NCBI GenBank assembly: GCA_937901465.1
Contig: CALGTU010000136.1
Location: 1 to 8,047, forward strand
Length of the DNA stretch: 8,047 nucleotides
From: an uncultured Clostridia bacterium
GTDB taxonomy: Bacteria > Bacillota > Clostridia > Oscillospirales > Ruminococcaceae
Reading direction: 5' to 3'
Shown: one piece after another, positions 1-6,123 of the stretch
Numbering within the stretch: position 1 is the first letter of the stretch
Layout: each line of letters opens with the position of its first letter
Notes under the pieces: generated by a model
Told to the model about the DNA's origin: nothing
Seen by the model: only the letters and a program-made list of their open reading frames with translations
Databases searched by the model: none
Position numbers and translations under genes: made by a program

Positions 1-953
1 GAACTTTCTGCAGCTTGTTTAAGATTTTCGTCAGAAATATGAGTATAAATTTCTGTTGTAGCAATGCTTTGGTGACCTAATAAATCCTTTAAAACAAGCG
101 TATCTACGCCATTTCTATACATAAGCGTTGCTGCTGTATGACGGAGTTTATGGGTTGAAAGACCTTGTCCGTCAAGCCCTGATGCTTTTAATGTATCTTC
201 AACTATCTGTTGAACTCTTCGCTTGCTTATTCTTTTGCCATTTCTGCTTATAAACAAGGCATTTGGCTCGTTTTGTGGCTGTTCACGTGAGTTTATATAT
301 CTTTTAAGTGCGTCAATACAAGCATCATTAAGATAAATCATTCTTTCTTTATTACCTTTACCTAATAATTTAAGTGTACGATCTTTGAAATTGATACTTT
401 GTATATTCATTCCGACAAGTTCGCTTAAACGCATTCCACAATTAAGAAAAAGTGTTATAATGCAATAATCACGTTCTGAGTTATCACCAGACGATGAGTT
501 TTTTAGCATTTCTTTAGATTGTTCCAAAGTAAGAAAATGTGGTAATCTTTTCTTTAAAGACGGCATTTCAAGGTCTTTAACAGGATTTTTCTTTAAATAA
601 GATGTTTTTGCAGTAAGGTATTTGAATAAACTTCTGAGTGCTGACGCTTTACGAGCACGTGTCACGGAAGAGTTTTCACGATCTTTAGAAACGTAATTAA
701 GAAATCCGTATATATCCATAAGAGAAAGATTATCAAGAGTTTCAATAGGAATATCTGAAATAATTATATTTTCAAATAATGTATCTGAAGGAACAGATAA
801 TTTTGTCATCTTAATATATTTAAGAAATAAACAGATATCTCCGTAATAAGCCTGAACTGTTCGTTCAGAAGAACCTTTGATTACTCTTAAATAAGTAATA
901 TATTCATTTATATAATAAGGACATTCTACAGATATATTATTTATATTAGGCAT
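1..953 (-). CDS. Xer-type tyrosine recombinase, 3' end outside window
   Basis: The frame is open from ATG at 953 to base 1, giving 317 residues. A strong Shine-Dalgarno (GGGGAGG) lies 5 bases upstream of the ATG. The N-terminal SAM-like (core-binding) domain is about residues 10-125 and the catalytic domain about 137-317. The full tyrosine recombinase set is visible: R175 in GMRLSEL, K199 in LGKGNKER, H268 and R271 in HKLRHT, H294 in LGHQS, and nucleophile Y303 in EIYTH. Family members cut and rejoin DNA through a 3'-phosphotyrosine and act as tetramers on short inverted-arm sites. Only a short C-terminal tail seems to be missing. The sequence, notably RDYCIITLFLNCG, resembles the chromosomal Xer-like protein I associate with clostridial cluster IV, so dimer resolution at dif is the leading role. 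An element integrase is the alternative. A linker near residues 50-80 is longer than in E. coli XerC/XerD. It is separated from mutS2 by a terminator and has its own promoter. Confidence 0.93.
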   Translation of the reverse strand, partial: MPNINNISVECPYYINEYITYLRVIKGSSERTVQAYYGDICLFLKYIKMTKLSVPSDTLFENIIISDIPIETLDNLSLMDIYGFLNYVSKDRENSSVTRARKASALRSLFKYLTAKTSYLKKNPVKDLEMPSLKKRLPHFLTLEQSKEMLKNSSSGDNSERDYCIITLFLNCGMRLSELVGMNIQSINFKDRTLKLLGKGNKERMIYLNDACIDALKRYINSREQPQNEPNALFISRNGKRISKRRVQQIVEDTLKASGLDGQGLSTHKLRHTAATLMYRNGVDTLVLKDLLGHQSIATTEIYTHISDENLKQAAES

Positions 954-967
954 AATTTCCTCCCCTC

Positions 968-997
968 AATTGCACTAAACTTTGATTTAGTGCAATT
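968..997. repeat. Perfect 12-6-12 inverted repeat beside the recombinase RBS (box 1, A/A)
   Basis: Arms AATTGCACTAAA (968-979) and TTTAGTGCAATT (986-997) are exact reverse complements around a 6-base centre. The repeat ends about 2-3 bases before the Shine-Dalgarno of the recombinase. Two arms of about 12 bp around 6 bp is the layout of a tyrosine recombinase crossover site. It would equally suit a repressor operator, or an mRNA hairpin controlling translation. The arm start AATTGCAC recurs at 1345-1352. Confidence 0.8.
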
Positions 998-1018
998 CAC
1001 TGTAATTTATTTTTATGC

Positions 1019-1046
1019 ACTTCCTATAGTTTAACTAATGTTTTAA
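1019..1046 (+). other. Candidate dif-like Xer site
   Basis: The first 11 bases, ACTTCCTATAG, match 10 of 11 positions of the XerC-side arm of the Firmicute dif consensus as I remember it (ACTTCCTATAA). A 6-base centre follows, then TAATGTTTTAA, which keeps the T-ATGT core of the XerD-side arm but matches only about 5 of 11 positions of the Bacillus arm. It lies 66 bp upstream of a Xer-type gene, which favours a real site. The weak right arm and A+T-rich setting are against it. Confidence 0.35.
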
Positions 1047-1075
1047 TTTCGCATAATAATTATTATTGCGAAATT
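1045..1075. repeat. 31-bp near-palindrome (box 2, B/B)
   Basis: Outer arms AATTTCGCA (1045-1053) and TGCGAAATT (1067-1075) are exact reverse complements. The A/T-only centre is itself palindromic but offset by half a base. The right-hand 16 bases (1060-1075) recur exactly at 1360-1375, and 27 of 31 positions match box 3. The dif-like candidate overlaps its first two bases. Confidence 0.8.
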
Positions 1076-1091
1076 TATATATATTTAATAT

Positions 1092-1139
1092 GCAGTTCTT
1101 ATATTATTCCCCACATGAAATAATATAAAATTGAACTGC
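1092..1139 (-). repeat. Large inverted repeat / hairpin
   Basis: GCAGTTC (1092-1098) pairs with GAACTGC (1133-1139), and TTATATTATT (1099-1108) pairs with AATAATATAA (1119-1128). This gives 17 base pairs, one 4-base bulge (1129-1132) and a 10-base loop. In the leader RNA the loop would read TCATGTGGGG. No U-run follows, so it is not an ordinary terminator. Weaker pairing (TTATTG..AAATTT against AAATTTCAATAA) suggests the palindrome may reach about 1064-1160. Confidence 0.6.
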
Positions 1140-1212
1140 TGATAATAAAATTTCAATAAGATAAGAGTAAAATAAAATTATTTATAGCAAAGATAATCGC
1201 CTTTATAATTAG

Positions 1213-1237
1213 GATTTTATATTAAGATAATAAAATC
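1213..1237. repeat. Short inverted repeat in the leader
   Basis: GATTTTAT (1213-1220) and ATAAAATC (1230-1237) form an 8-bp stem with a 9-base loop. Such A+T stems arise easily by chance here, so it only supports the picture of a structured leader. Confidence 0.35.
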
Positions 1238-1310
1238 TATTTGAGTTGGATAAATTCGTATATGGCAGAGAATAAATATACTAAAAACAAAGCATAATAT
1301 CCCTATTTAT

Positions 1311-1339
1311 AGTATATAAGATAATGCTTTATATGTCAA
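1311..1339 (-). promoter_or_regulatory. Near-consensus sigma-A promoter for the recombinase gene
   Basis: On the minus strand the -35 is TTGACA (1339-1334, perfect), the spacer is exactly 17 bases and the -10 is TATACT (1316-1311, one mismatch). Transcription would begin near 1304 and run leftward into the recombinase. The site is downstream of the mutS2 terminator, so it gives the recombinase its own unit. A bulged inverted repeat, AAAGCAT (1289-1295) with ATGCTTT (1324-1330), surrounds the -10 and start point and could be an operator. Box 3 begins 5 bases upstream of the -35. Confidence 0.75.
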
Positions 1340-1344
1340 TAGTT

Positions 1345-1375
1345 AATTGCACATAATTTTTATTATTGCGAAATT
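1345..1375. repeat. 31-bp hybrid repeat (box 3, A/B)
   Basis: The left arm starts AATTGCAC, like box 1. The right 16 bases, ending TTGCGAAATT, are identical to box 2. It lies exactly 300 bp from box 2 with 27 of 31 matches. It sits between the mutS2 terminator and the recombinase -35, a position suited to an activator site, operator or recombination site. Confidence 0.7.
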
Positions 1376-1387
1376 CCCTATTATACA

Positions 1388-1419
1388 ATAAAAGTCGGCA
1401 TATAAAAACCGACTTTTAT
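1388..1419 (-). terminator. Intrinsic terminator after mutS2
   Basis: Arms ATAAAAGTCGG (1388-1398) and CCGACTTTTAT (1409-1419) are perfect reverse complements with a 10-base loop, 2 bases past the mutS2 stop. The GTCGG core with flanking A and T runs gives a terminator for the long minus-strand operon, and it could also work for the plus strand. Confidence 0.85.
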
Positions 1420-1421
1420 CT

Positions 1422-3797
1422 TTATTTAAGTTCAACTATTGTTACGCCGTCTTCTCCTTCACCATAAATACCTAATCTGAAGGTTTTTACAGAAGAATTC
1501 GATTTAAGTTCTTTATGAACAGCATTTCTGAGTATGCCTGTCCCCTTACCATGAATTACAGTAACCATTTTTACGCCAGACATTACGGCACTATCGATAA
1601 ATCTCTGAACTTCAAACACACCTTCATCAGCAGCTTGTCCTCTGATATCAAGTTCAAGTTCAACTTTTCTTGTAACTTTACTCTGTATTCCCTTTTTAGA
1701 AACACCTTTGGATTTGTTCTGTGCAGGTTTCTGTGCTTCAACGAGACGGAGTTTTGAGATATTAACCTTTGTTTTCATTATTCCTGTCTGAACGAATACA
1801 TTTCCGCTACCATCAACTTCTCCTGCTACAATACCGTTTTTATCTATATCTGTGATGTAAACAGTATCTCCCCTCTTTAATGGCCTTGGGAGTTTATAAT
1901 CATCTGTCTTTTTAACAACAGGATTAGCTTGTTTATACATGTCATTAAGAGCAGATTTTGCTTTTGATTTTGCATCAACTGTGAGTGCTGAAAAATTGGA
2001 TTTATCCTTTTGTTTTCTTATTTCAGCAAGTTCATCGAGAAGTTCATCAGAACGTTCCTGAACATTTTCAACTATGTGCATAGCCTTAATTCTTGCATTT
2101 TCAAGCTCTTTTTCATAGTTTTCATCAATGAGTTTCTGTTTTTCATTAATTTCTTTAGTCTTGATTTCAAGCTCTTCTTTGAGTTTTTCTGCTTTTTCAT
2201 TGTTTGATTCAAGCTCAGAACGAAGTCTTTCAAGATTTTCAAAAATATTTTCAAATTTCTTATTTTCTTCTGTAACAAGCGATTTGGCATATTCGATTAT
2301 ATCATCAGGAATACCAAGTTTTGAAGAAATAGCAAAAGCATTAGATTTTCCGGGAGAGCCTATAATAAGTTTGTAAGTAGGTCTTAATGTTGAAATATCA
2401 AATTCGCAGCTTGCATTTTCTACATTTGGTGTATCAAGAGCATAAAGTTTTATATCCTGATAATGAGTTGTAACCATTAACTTTGTGCCTTTATTCTTGA
2501 GATTTTCAATTATGGATACAGCGAGAGCCGAACCTTCAACAGGGTCTGTTCCTGAGCCTAATTCGTCAAGAAGAACGAGAGTATCTTTATCTGACTTCTT
2601 GAGTATGTCAGCAACTCTGTTCATATGAGATGAGAATGTAGAAAGACTTTGTTCTATACTCTGTTCATCGCCTATATCAACAAGAACATCTTTAAATACT
2701 GTTATAACGCTTCCCTCTTCTGCAGGAATCATAAGTCCACACATAGTCATAAGTGTTAAAAGCCCTACTGTTTTAAGTGAAACTGTTTTACCGCCTGTGT
2801 TGGGACCAGTTATTATAAGTACATTATAATCTTCGCCAAGAGATAATGAAATAGGAACGACTTTATTCTTATCTATAAGAGGATGTCTTGCTTTTTTTAG
2901 TATAACCTTTCCGCTATCGGTTATATCAGCAACAGAACCTCTCATTTCTATTCCTAATTCTGATTTTGAGAAATAGAGATTAAGTTCTGCGATATAAGAC
3001 ATATTTCTTATAAGCTGTTCTGCGAAAGCACCACATTCAGCTGAAATTTCTTTTATGATTCGTTCTATTTCTTCTTGTTCAAGTGCTTTTAAAACGCGTA
3101 TATTATTGTTTTCTTCAACAACAGCCATAGGTTCGATAAAAAGTGTTGAACCACTGGAAGAAACATCATGGACAAGGCCTTCTACATTATTTTTATGCTC
3201 TGCTTTTACAGGAAGAACATATCTGCCATCGCGGATAGTAACTATATTTTCCTGAAGACTTTTCTGAACACTTGAAGATTTTATCATCTTATCAAGATGT
3301 TCTCTTACTTTCATACCTGAACGGATTATTTTCTTTCTGATTTTTTCAAGTTCATCGCTTGCTGTATCGGCAAGTTCTTCTTCAGATAAAACAGAAAGTT
3401 CTATTCTTTTTTCGAGCCTTTTATTAGGAACAACTGAACTGAAAAGATAACTGAGTGTATTTTCTGTTTCAGAACACTGTGAATACCATTCAGAAATTTC
3501 TCTACATTGCATAAGAAGATATCTTACATCAAGCATTTCTTTTAAAGAAAGCTTACCATCAGATGACGCTCTGTTAAGACAATCGGAAATATCCTTGAAA
3601 TTATAAAAAGGAGGATTTCCGAATTTACAGGAAAGTTCATAGGCATCTGCTGTTTTAGAAAGTTCTTTCTTTACTGTTTCAAAATCGGAAGATGGTTTTA
3701 TAGAAAGTGCTTTTTCCTTTGTTATAGGGTTAGATGCTTTTTCTGAAAGCATTGCAAGAATTTTATGTAATTCAAGGGTTTTATGATTACTGTTCAT
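1422..3797 (-). CDS. mutS2: MutS2 ATPase with C-terminal Smr domain
   Basis: 791 residues from ATG 3797, close to B. subtilis MutS2 (about 785). MutS-type lever and clamp segments come first, then an ABC-type ATPase: Walker A GPNTGGKT 331-338, signature-like STFSSHM 386-392, Walker B LVLLDELGSGTDP 407-419, and H-loop TTH 443-445. A coiled coil follows at about 505-600, a KOW-like segment at about 640-685, and an Smr domain at about 712-791 with LDIRG 716-720 and HGKGTG 749-754. It lacks the mismatch-recognition domain of MutS. Known roles are suppression of homologous recombination (some species) and, in B. subtilis, rescue of collided ribosomes. I chose 3797 because GGAG lies 10 bases upstream and MNSNHKTLEL fits the family start. 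An in-frame ATG at 3830 lies deeper in recO. The recO stop overlaps by 11 bases, suggesting coupled translation. Confidence 0.97.
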   Translation of the reverse strand: MNSNHKTLELHKILAMLSEKASNPITKEKALSIKPSSDFETVKKELSKTADAYELSCKFGNPPFYNFKDISDCLNRASSDGKLSLKEMLDVRYLLMQCREISEWYSQCSETENTLSYLFSSVVPNKRLEKRIELSVLSEEELADTASDELEKIRKKIIRSGMKVREHLDKMIKSSSVQKSLQENIVTIRDGRYVLPVKAEHKNNVEGLVHDVSSSGSTLFIEPMAVVEENNNIRVLKALEQEEIERIIKEISAECGAFAEQLIRNMSYIAELNLYFSKSELGIEMRGSVADITDSGKVILKKARHPLIDKNKVVPISLSLGEDYNVLIITGPNTGGKTVSLKTVGLLTLMTMCGLMIPAEEGSVITVFKDVLVDIGDEQSIEQSLSTFSSHMNRVADILKKSDKDTLVLLDELGSGTDPVEGSALAVSIIENLKNKGTKLMVTTHYQDIKLYALDTPNVENASCEFDISTLRPTYKLIIGSPGKSNAFAISSKLGIPDDIIEYAKSLVTEENKKFENIFENLERLRSELESNNEKAEKLKEELEIKTKEINEKQKLIDENYEKELENARIKAMHIVENVQERSDELLDELAEIRKQKDKSNFSALTVDAKSKAKSALNDMYKQANPVVKKTDDYKLPRPLKRGDTVYITDIDKNGIVAGEVDGSGNVFVQTGIMKTKVNISKLRLVEAQKPAQNKSKGVSKKGIQSKVTRKVELELDIRGQAADEGVFEVQRFIDSAVMSGVKMVTVIHGKGTGILRNAVHKELKSNSSVKTFRLGIYGEGEDGVTIVELK

Positions 3798-4545
3798 TAA
3801 AAGTATTCTCCAATTCCTTGTAAAAATCAAGTGTCTTAAAATGTCTTTCCGTATGAGAAAGAAGGTAATTTTCGGTAATGTATGAAAGAGTTTGTTGTGC
3901 TTCTTCTGATAATTTAAAAGACCATAATTTTTCTATATCAGTAAGGCATATATATCTTATCGCATGAAGAACAGAATTATTTATTGCTACACCATCTCCT
4001 GCCCTGTTATAACAGTTTTCACAGAATATAGTTCCTTTTCTGATTTTAAAATACATAACAGGTGTCTGATAGGAAAGACAAGAATGACAAGCAAGTATAT
4101 CTGGCATCATACCTATATCTGACATTAGTCTGAGTTCGAATATAGATTTTAAAAGTTCTCTTTTATGTTCATTCTTTTCTAAGAAATGTAAAGTATTAAG
4201 AAAAAGCCTTGTGACCGACTTTGCACTTTGCTCAGATGTTATTGTATGAAGAATAATGTCACAGAAATACGATGCAAGAGCAAAATTCTCAACATTAAGG
4301 CGTATATCATAAAATATACGGACAGGTTCGGCACTATTGATATAGTATCTTTCGTTTTTCTTATTGAGGCAGAATTTTGAATAAGCAAAAAGCTGTGCAG
4401 AAGAAAAACTTTTGCTGGTTATCTTTTTTACACCTTTTGCTGAAAGTTCAATAACTCCCAGATCGCTTGTGAGAACATCTATAAATTTATCATTTTCGCC
4501 TATATTACGCTCTCTGATTACTATTCCGTATGTTGTTATCAGCAT
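3787..4545 (-). CDS. recO: DNA repair protein RecO
   Basis: 252 residues, normal for RecO. The family anneals complementary single strands and, with RecR (and RecF), loads RecA on SSB-coated single-stranded DNA. The N-terminal OB fold covers about residues 1-80 and opens with the typical TYGIVIRERNIGENDK. A helical region follows. A four-cysteine zinc site is complete: C153 and C156 in CHSC, C175 and C178 in CENC, as in many Firmicute RecO proteins. The ATG at 4545 has GAGG 9 bases upstream. That Shine-Dalgarno lies inside the yqzL coding sequence, and recO begins 41 bases before yqzL ends, in a different frame. At the other end its stop overlaps the mutS2 start. The era-yqzL-recO order is the usual Firmicute arrangement and supports the call. 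Confidence 0.96.
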   Translation of the reverse strand: MLITTYGIVIRERNIGENDKFIDVLTSDLGVIELSAKGVKKITSKSFSSAQLFAYSKFCLNKKNERYYINSAEPVRIFYDIRLNVENFALASYFCDIILHTITSEQSAKSVTRLFLNTLHFLEKNEHKRELLKSIFELRLMSDIGMMPDILACHSCLSYQTPVMYFKIRKGTIFCENCYNRAGDGVAINNSVLHAIRYICLTDIEKLWSFKLSEEAQQTLSYITENYLLSHTERHFKTLDFYKELENTFNEQ

Positions 4546-4642
4546 TTTTTAATTCCTCATCAGATTCAGAAACAGATTCTCTGTATTTAAGATAATCGGA
4601 TATTTTTCCACTTTTATAAAATCTATCCCATAACTCGTCCAT
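4505..4642 (-). CDS. yqzL: YqzL-like small protein
   Basis: A 45-residue gene from ATG 4642 to TAA 4505. AGGAG stands 10 bases upstream of the ATG. The protein begins MDELWDRFYKSGKISDYLKY and then becomes acidic and polar, ending SNQRA. Small proteins with a W..F..(S/T)G.I..YL pattern sit between era and recO in many Firmicutes (YqzL family, function unknown). The start, the size and the position all fit. It has no signal peptide or membrane segment. Its last 41 bases overlap recO in another frame, so its translation may open the recO start region. I infer that this overlap is a reason for its conservation at this place. Function remains unassigned. Confidence 0.85.
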   Translation of the reverse strand: MDELWDRFYKSGKISDYLKYRESVSESDEELKNADNNIRNSNQRA

Positions 4643-4675
4643 TATGTTCACTCTCCTAATTGTTTATACATTAAA

Positions 4676-4684
4676 AGTATAACA
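4676..4684 (-). promoter_or_regulatory. Possible extended -10 promoter before yqzL-recO-mutS2
   Basis: The minus strand reads TGTTATACT, an extended -10 (TG, one base, TATACT). It lies in the 68-base era-yqzL gap, about 34 bases upstream of the yqzL start. No good -35 is seen. It could add transcription of yqzL-recO-mutS2 independently of era, but it may be chance in A+T-rich DNA. Confidence 0.3.
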
Positions 4685-4710
4685 CTAATAAGAAGAGATA
4701 TAATCAGTAA

Positions 4711-5610
4711 TTATTTCCTGAAATCGAGACCAAAGTTCTTTATAATACCCTCTCTGTTTCTCCAGTCTTCTTTAACCTTTATCCAACACTGAAGATTTAC
4801 TTTTATTCTGAAAAATTCTTCAAGTTCCTGCCTTGCAAGAGAGCCGATTTTTTTAAGCATACTGCCGTTTTTACCAATAATAATGCCCTTATGCGAATCT
4901 CTTTCACAGAATATTGTTGCCTGAATATCCAAAAGGTCTTTATCATTACGTTCTTTCATTTCTTCAACTGTAACGGCAATTCCATGTGGAATTTCATCAT
5001 TAAGAAGAATAAGAAGCTTTTCTCTTATTATTTCAGCAGCAAGAACTCGTTCGTTCTGATTTGTAATAGCATCATCAGGAAAGAAATGTGGTCCTTCATT
5101 TGCATATTTTGAAACTTCTTCAAGAACAAGATCAGTTCCATCGTTGTTTTTTGCACTTATAGGAATAATAGCAGAAAAATCATGAAGTTCAGATATCTCT
5201 TTTATTTTTTCGGCAATTACCTTTTTTTCAACAAGATCAGTTTTATTAAGTACAAGTATAACAGGAGAACGATTGCTTTTAATCTTTTCAGCAATAAGCT
5301 TGTCCTGTTCGCCTATTTTTTTGGAGACATCAATTATAAAAATAACCGCATCGATATCAACAACAGAATGTTTAACGGTATTATTCATATGTTCGCCGAG
5401 CTTATTCTTTGTTTTATACTGAATTCCGGGAGTATCCATAAAAACATACTGGATTTCATCTTTTGTAAGAACTCCAGATATTCTGGTTCTTGTTGTCTGT
5501 GGTTTATCACTTACCATAGCAATTTTTTCACCGACAAGTGCATTAAGAAGAGATGATTTACCTACATTTGCTCTTCCTATGATAGTTACAAAAATATTTT
5601 TGCTTCCCAT
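4711..5610 (-). CDS. era: GTPase Era
   Basis: 299 residues, the usual Era length. Era is a GTP-dependent assembly factor that binds the 3' end of 16S rRNA through a KH domain and helps small-subunit maturation near the membrane. The GTPase motifs appear in order: G1 GRANVGKS 12-19, the G2 region PQTTRTR 37-43, G3 DTPG 59-62, G4 NKTD 122-125 and G5 SAK 152-154. The C-terminal KH domain carries IIIGKNGSMLKKIG (243-256) and the protein ends NFGLDFRK. The ATG at 5610 is 3 bases past the ybeY stop. Its Shine-Dalgarno (AAGGA, about 12 bases upstream) lies inside ybeY, so coupling with ybeY is likely. YbeY, next to it, also acts on the 16S rRNA 3' end. In B. subtilis dgkA and cdd lie between these genes; they are absent here. 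Confidence 0.98.
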   Translation of the reverse strand: MGSKNIFVTIIGRANVGKSSLLNALVGEKIAMVSDKPQTTRTRISGVLTKDEIQYVFMDTPGIQYKTKNKLGEHMNNTVKHSVVDIDAVIFIIDVSKKIGEQDKLIAEKIKSNRSPVILVLNKTDLVEKKVIAEKIKEISELHDFSAIIPISAKNNDGTDLVLEEVSKYANEGPHFFPDDAITNQNERVLAAEIIREKLLILLNDEIPHGIAVTVEEMKERNDKDLLDIQATIFCERDSHKGIIIGKNGSMLKKIGSLARQELEEFFRIKVNLQCWIKVKEDWRNREGIIKNFGLDFRK

Positions 5611-5613
5611 AAT

Positions 5614-6123
5614 TTATACCGTTTCCTTGTTTTCTGTAAATGTGCTGTCTCTTGAAATGCCAAGACTTTCAAGTATTTCTTCCTGTTTTTCCATCATGAT
5701 GGCTTCATCAAGAGGAGATGTTTCATGGTCATATCCTAAAAGATGAAGAATTGAATGAACAGTTAAGAAGCCTATCTCTCTTTCAAGCGAATGTCCATAC
5801 ATTTCAGCTTGAGACATAGCTGTCTGCAATGATATAACAACATCTCCCAAAAGGCACATTCCTGTTTCGTTATTTATATCATATCTTCCGTCATCTGATA
5901 AAGGGAAAGAAAGAACATCTGTTACTCTATCCTTATCGCGATACATCTTGTTAAGTGATTTTATGTCAGCATTACTTACGAATGAAACGCTGACTTCTGC
6001 ATCTTTATCAAAACTTTCACTTTTAAGAACAGCCTGACAGCACTTTCTTATTAAAAGTCTTATTCCTGTCGGAACTTTAACATCTTTCTGATCGTTTCTT
6101 ACATACACCTTAACCTTAGGCAT
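5614..6123 (-). CDS. ybeY: Endoribonuclease YbeY
   Basis: 169 residues from ATG 6123. YbeY is a zinc-dependent single-strand endoribonuclease of the UPF0054 family, implicated in 16S rRNA 3' maturation and ribosome quality control. The metal motif HxxxHxxxxxH is intact: H123, H127 and H133 in HSILHLLGYDH. The family signature YRDKDRVTDVLSFP (61-74) and GDVVIS (93-98) are also clear. I chose 6123 because AAGGAA lies about 8 bases upstream and MPKVKVYVRN fits the family start. An in-frame ATG at 6156 would extend 11 residues further into phoH. The start overlaps the phoH stop by 8 bases, and the stop is 3 bases before era. Unlike B. subtilis, no pgpH (yqfF) separates phoH and ybeY. Confidence 0.96.
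   Translation of the reverse strand: MPKVKVYVRNDQKDVKVPTGIRLLIRKCCQAVLKSESFDKDAEVSVSFVSNADIKSLNKMYRDKDRVTDVLSFPLSDDGRYDINNETGMCLLGDVVISLQTAMSQAEMYGHSLEREIGFLTVHSILHLLGYDHETSPLDEAIMMEKQEEILESLGISRDSTFTENKETV

Larger units (their letters stand above)
954..1304 (-). promoter_or_regulatory. Long structured 5' leader of the recombinase gene (predicted)
   Basis: If transcription starts about 7 bases beyond the TATACT box, the recombinase mRNA has a leader of roughly 350 bases. The stretch is very A+T-rich and holds four hairpin-capable inverted repeats: 1213-1237, 1092-1139, 1045-1075 and 968-997. Frames starting with ATG in it on the coding strand are only about 4-6 codons long, so no protein gene is supported. 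I recognise no riboswitch or known RNA class. Some or all of the repeats may act as DNA sites rather than RNA folds. Confidence 0.45.

Noticed and set aside
1092..1139. LexA/SOS operator made of GTTC and GAAC.
   Set aside because: The GTTC and GAAC halves are about 30 bases apart and in hairpin order, not the GAAC-4-GTTC form of Firmicute SOS boxes.
1262..1297. Plus-strand 11-codon frame (MAENKYTKNKA) in the gap.
   Set aside because: It is too short, has no good ribosome binding site, and lies antisense to the predicted leader.
954..1304. 6S RNA or a known riboswitch.
   Set aside because: I could not match the sequence or its pairing to the 6S bubble fold or to any riboswitch core that I know.
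968..1375. CRISPR-like array from the three similar boxes.
   Set aside because: There are only three copies with unequal spacing (77 and 300 bases), varied arms, and no cas genes.
2072..2290. A 72-codon minus-strand frame inside mutS2.
   Set aside because: It is a shifted-frame reading of the mutS2 coiled-coil region, rich in Lys and Leu, with no independent evidence.
3798..3830. Upstream ATG giving mutS2 11 more residues.
   Set aside because: The ATG at 3797 has its own GGAG and gives the family-type N-terminus; the extra residues (MIFTRNWRILL) look like recO read in another frame.
1515..5556. Plus-strand open frames of 65-124 codons inside mutS2 and era (for example 5182-5556).
   Set aside because: They lie antisense to clearly conserved genes, have low-complexity Phe/Tyr/Asn- or Ser-rich translations, and lack convincing ribosome binding sites.
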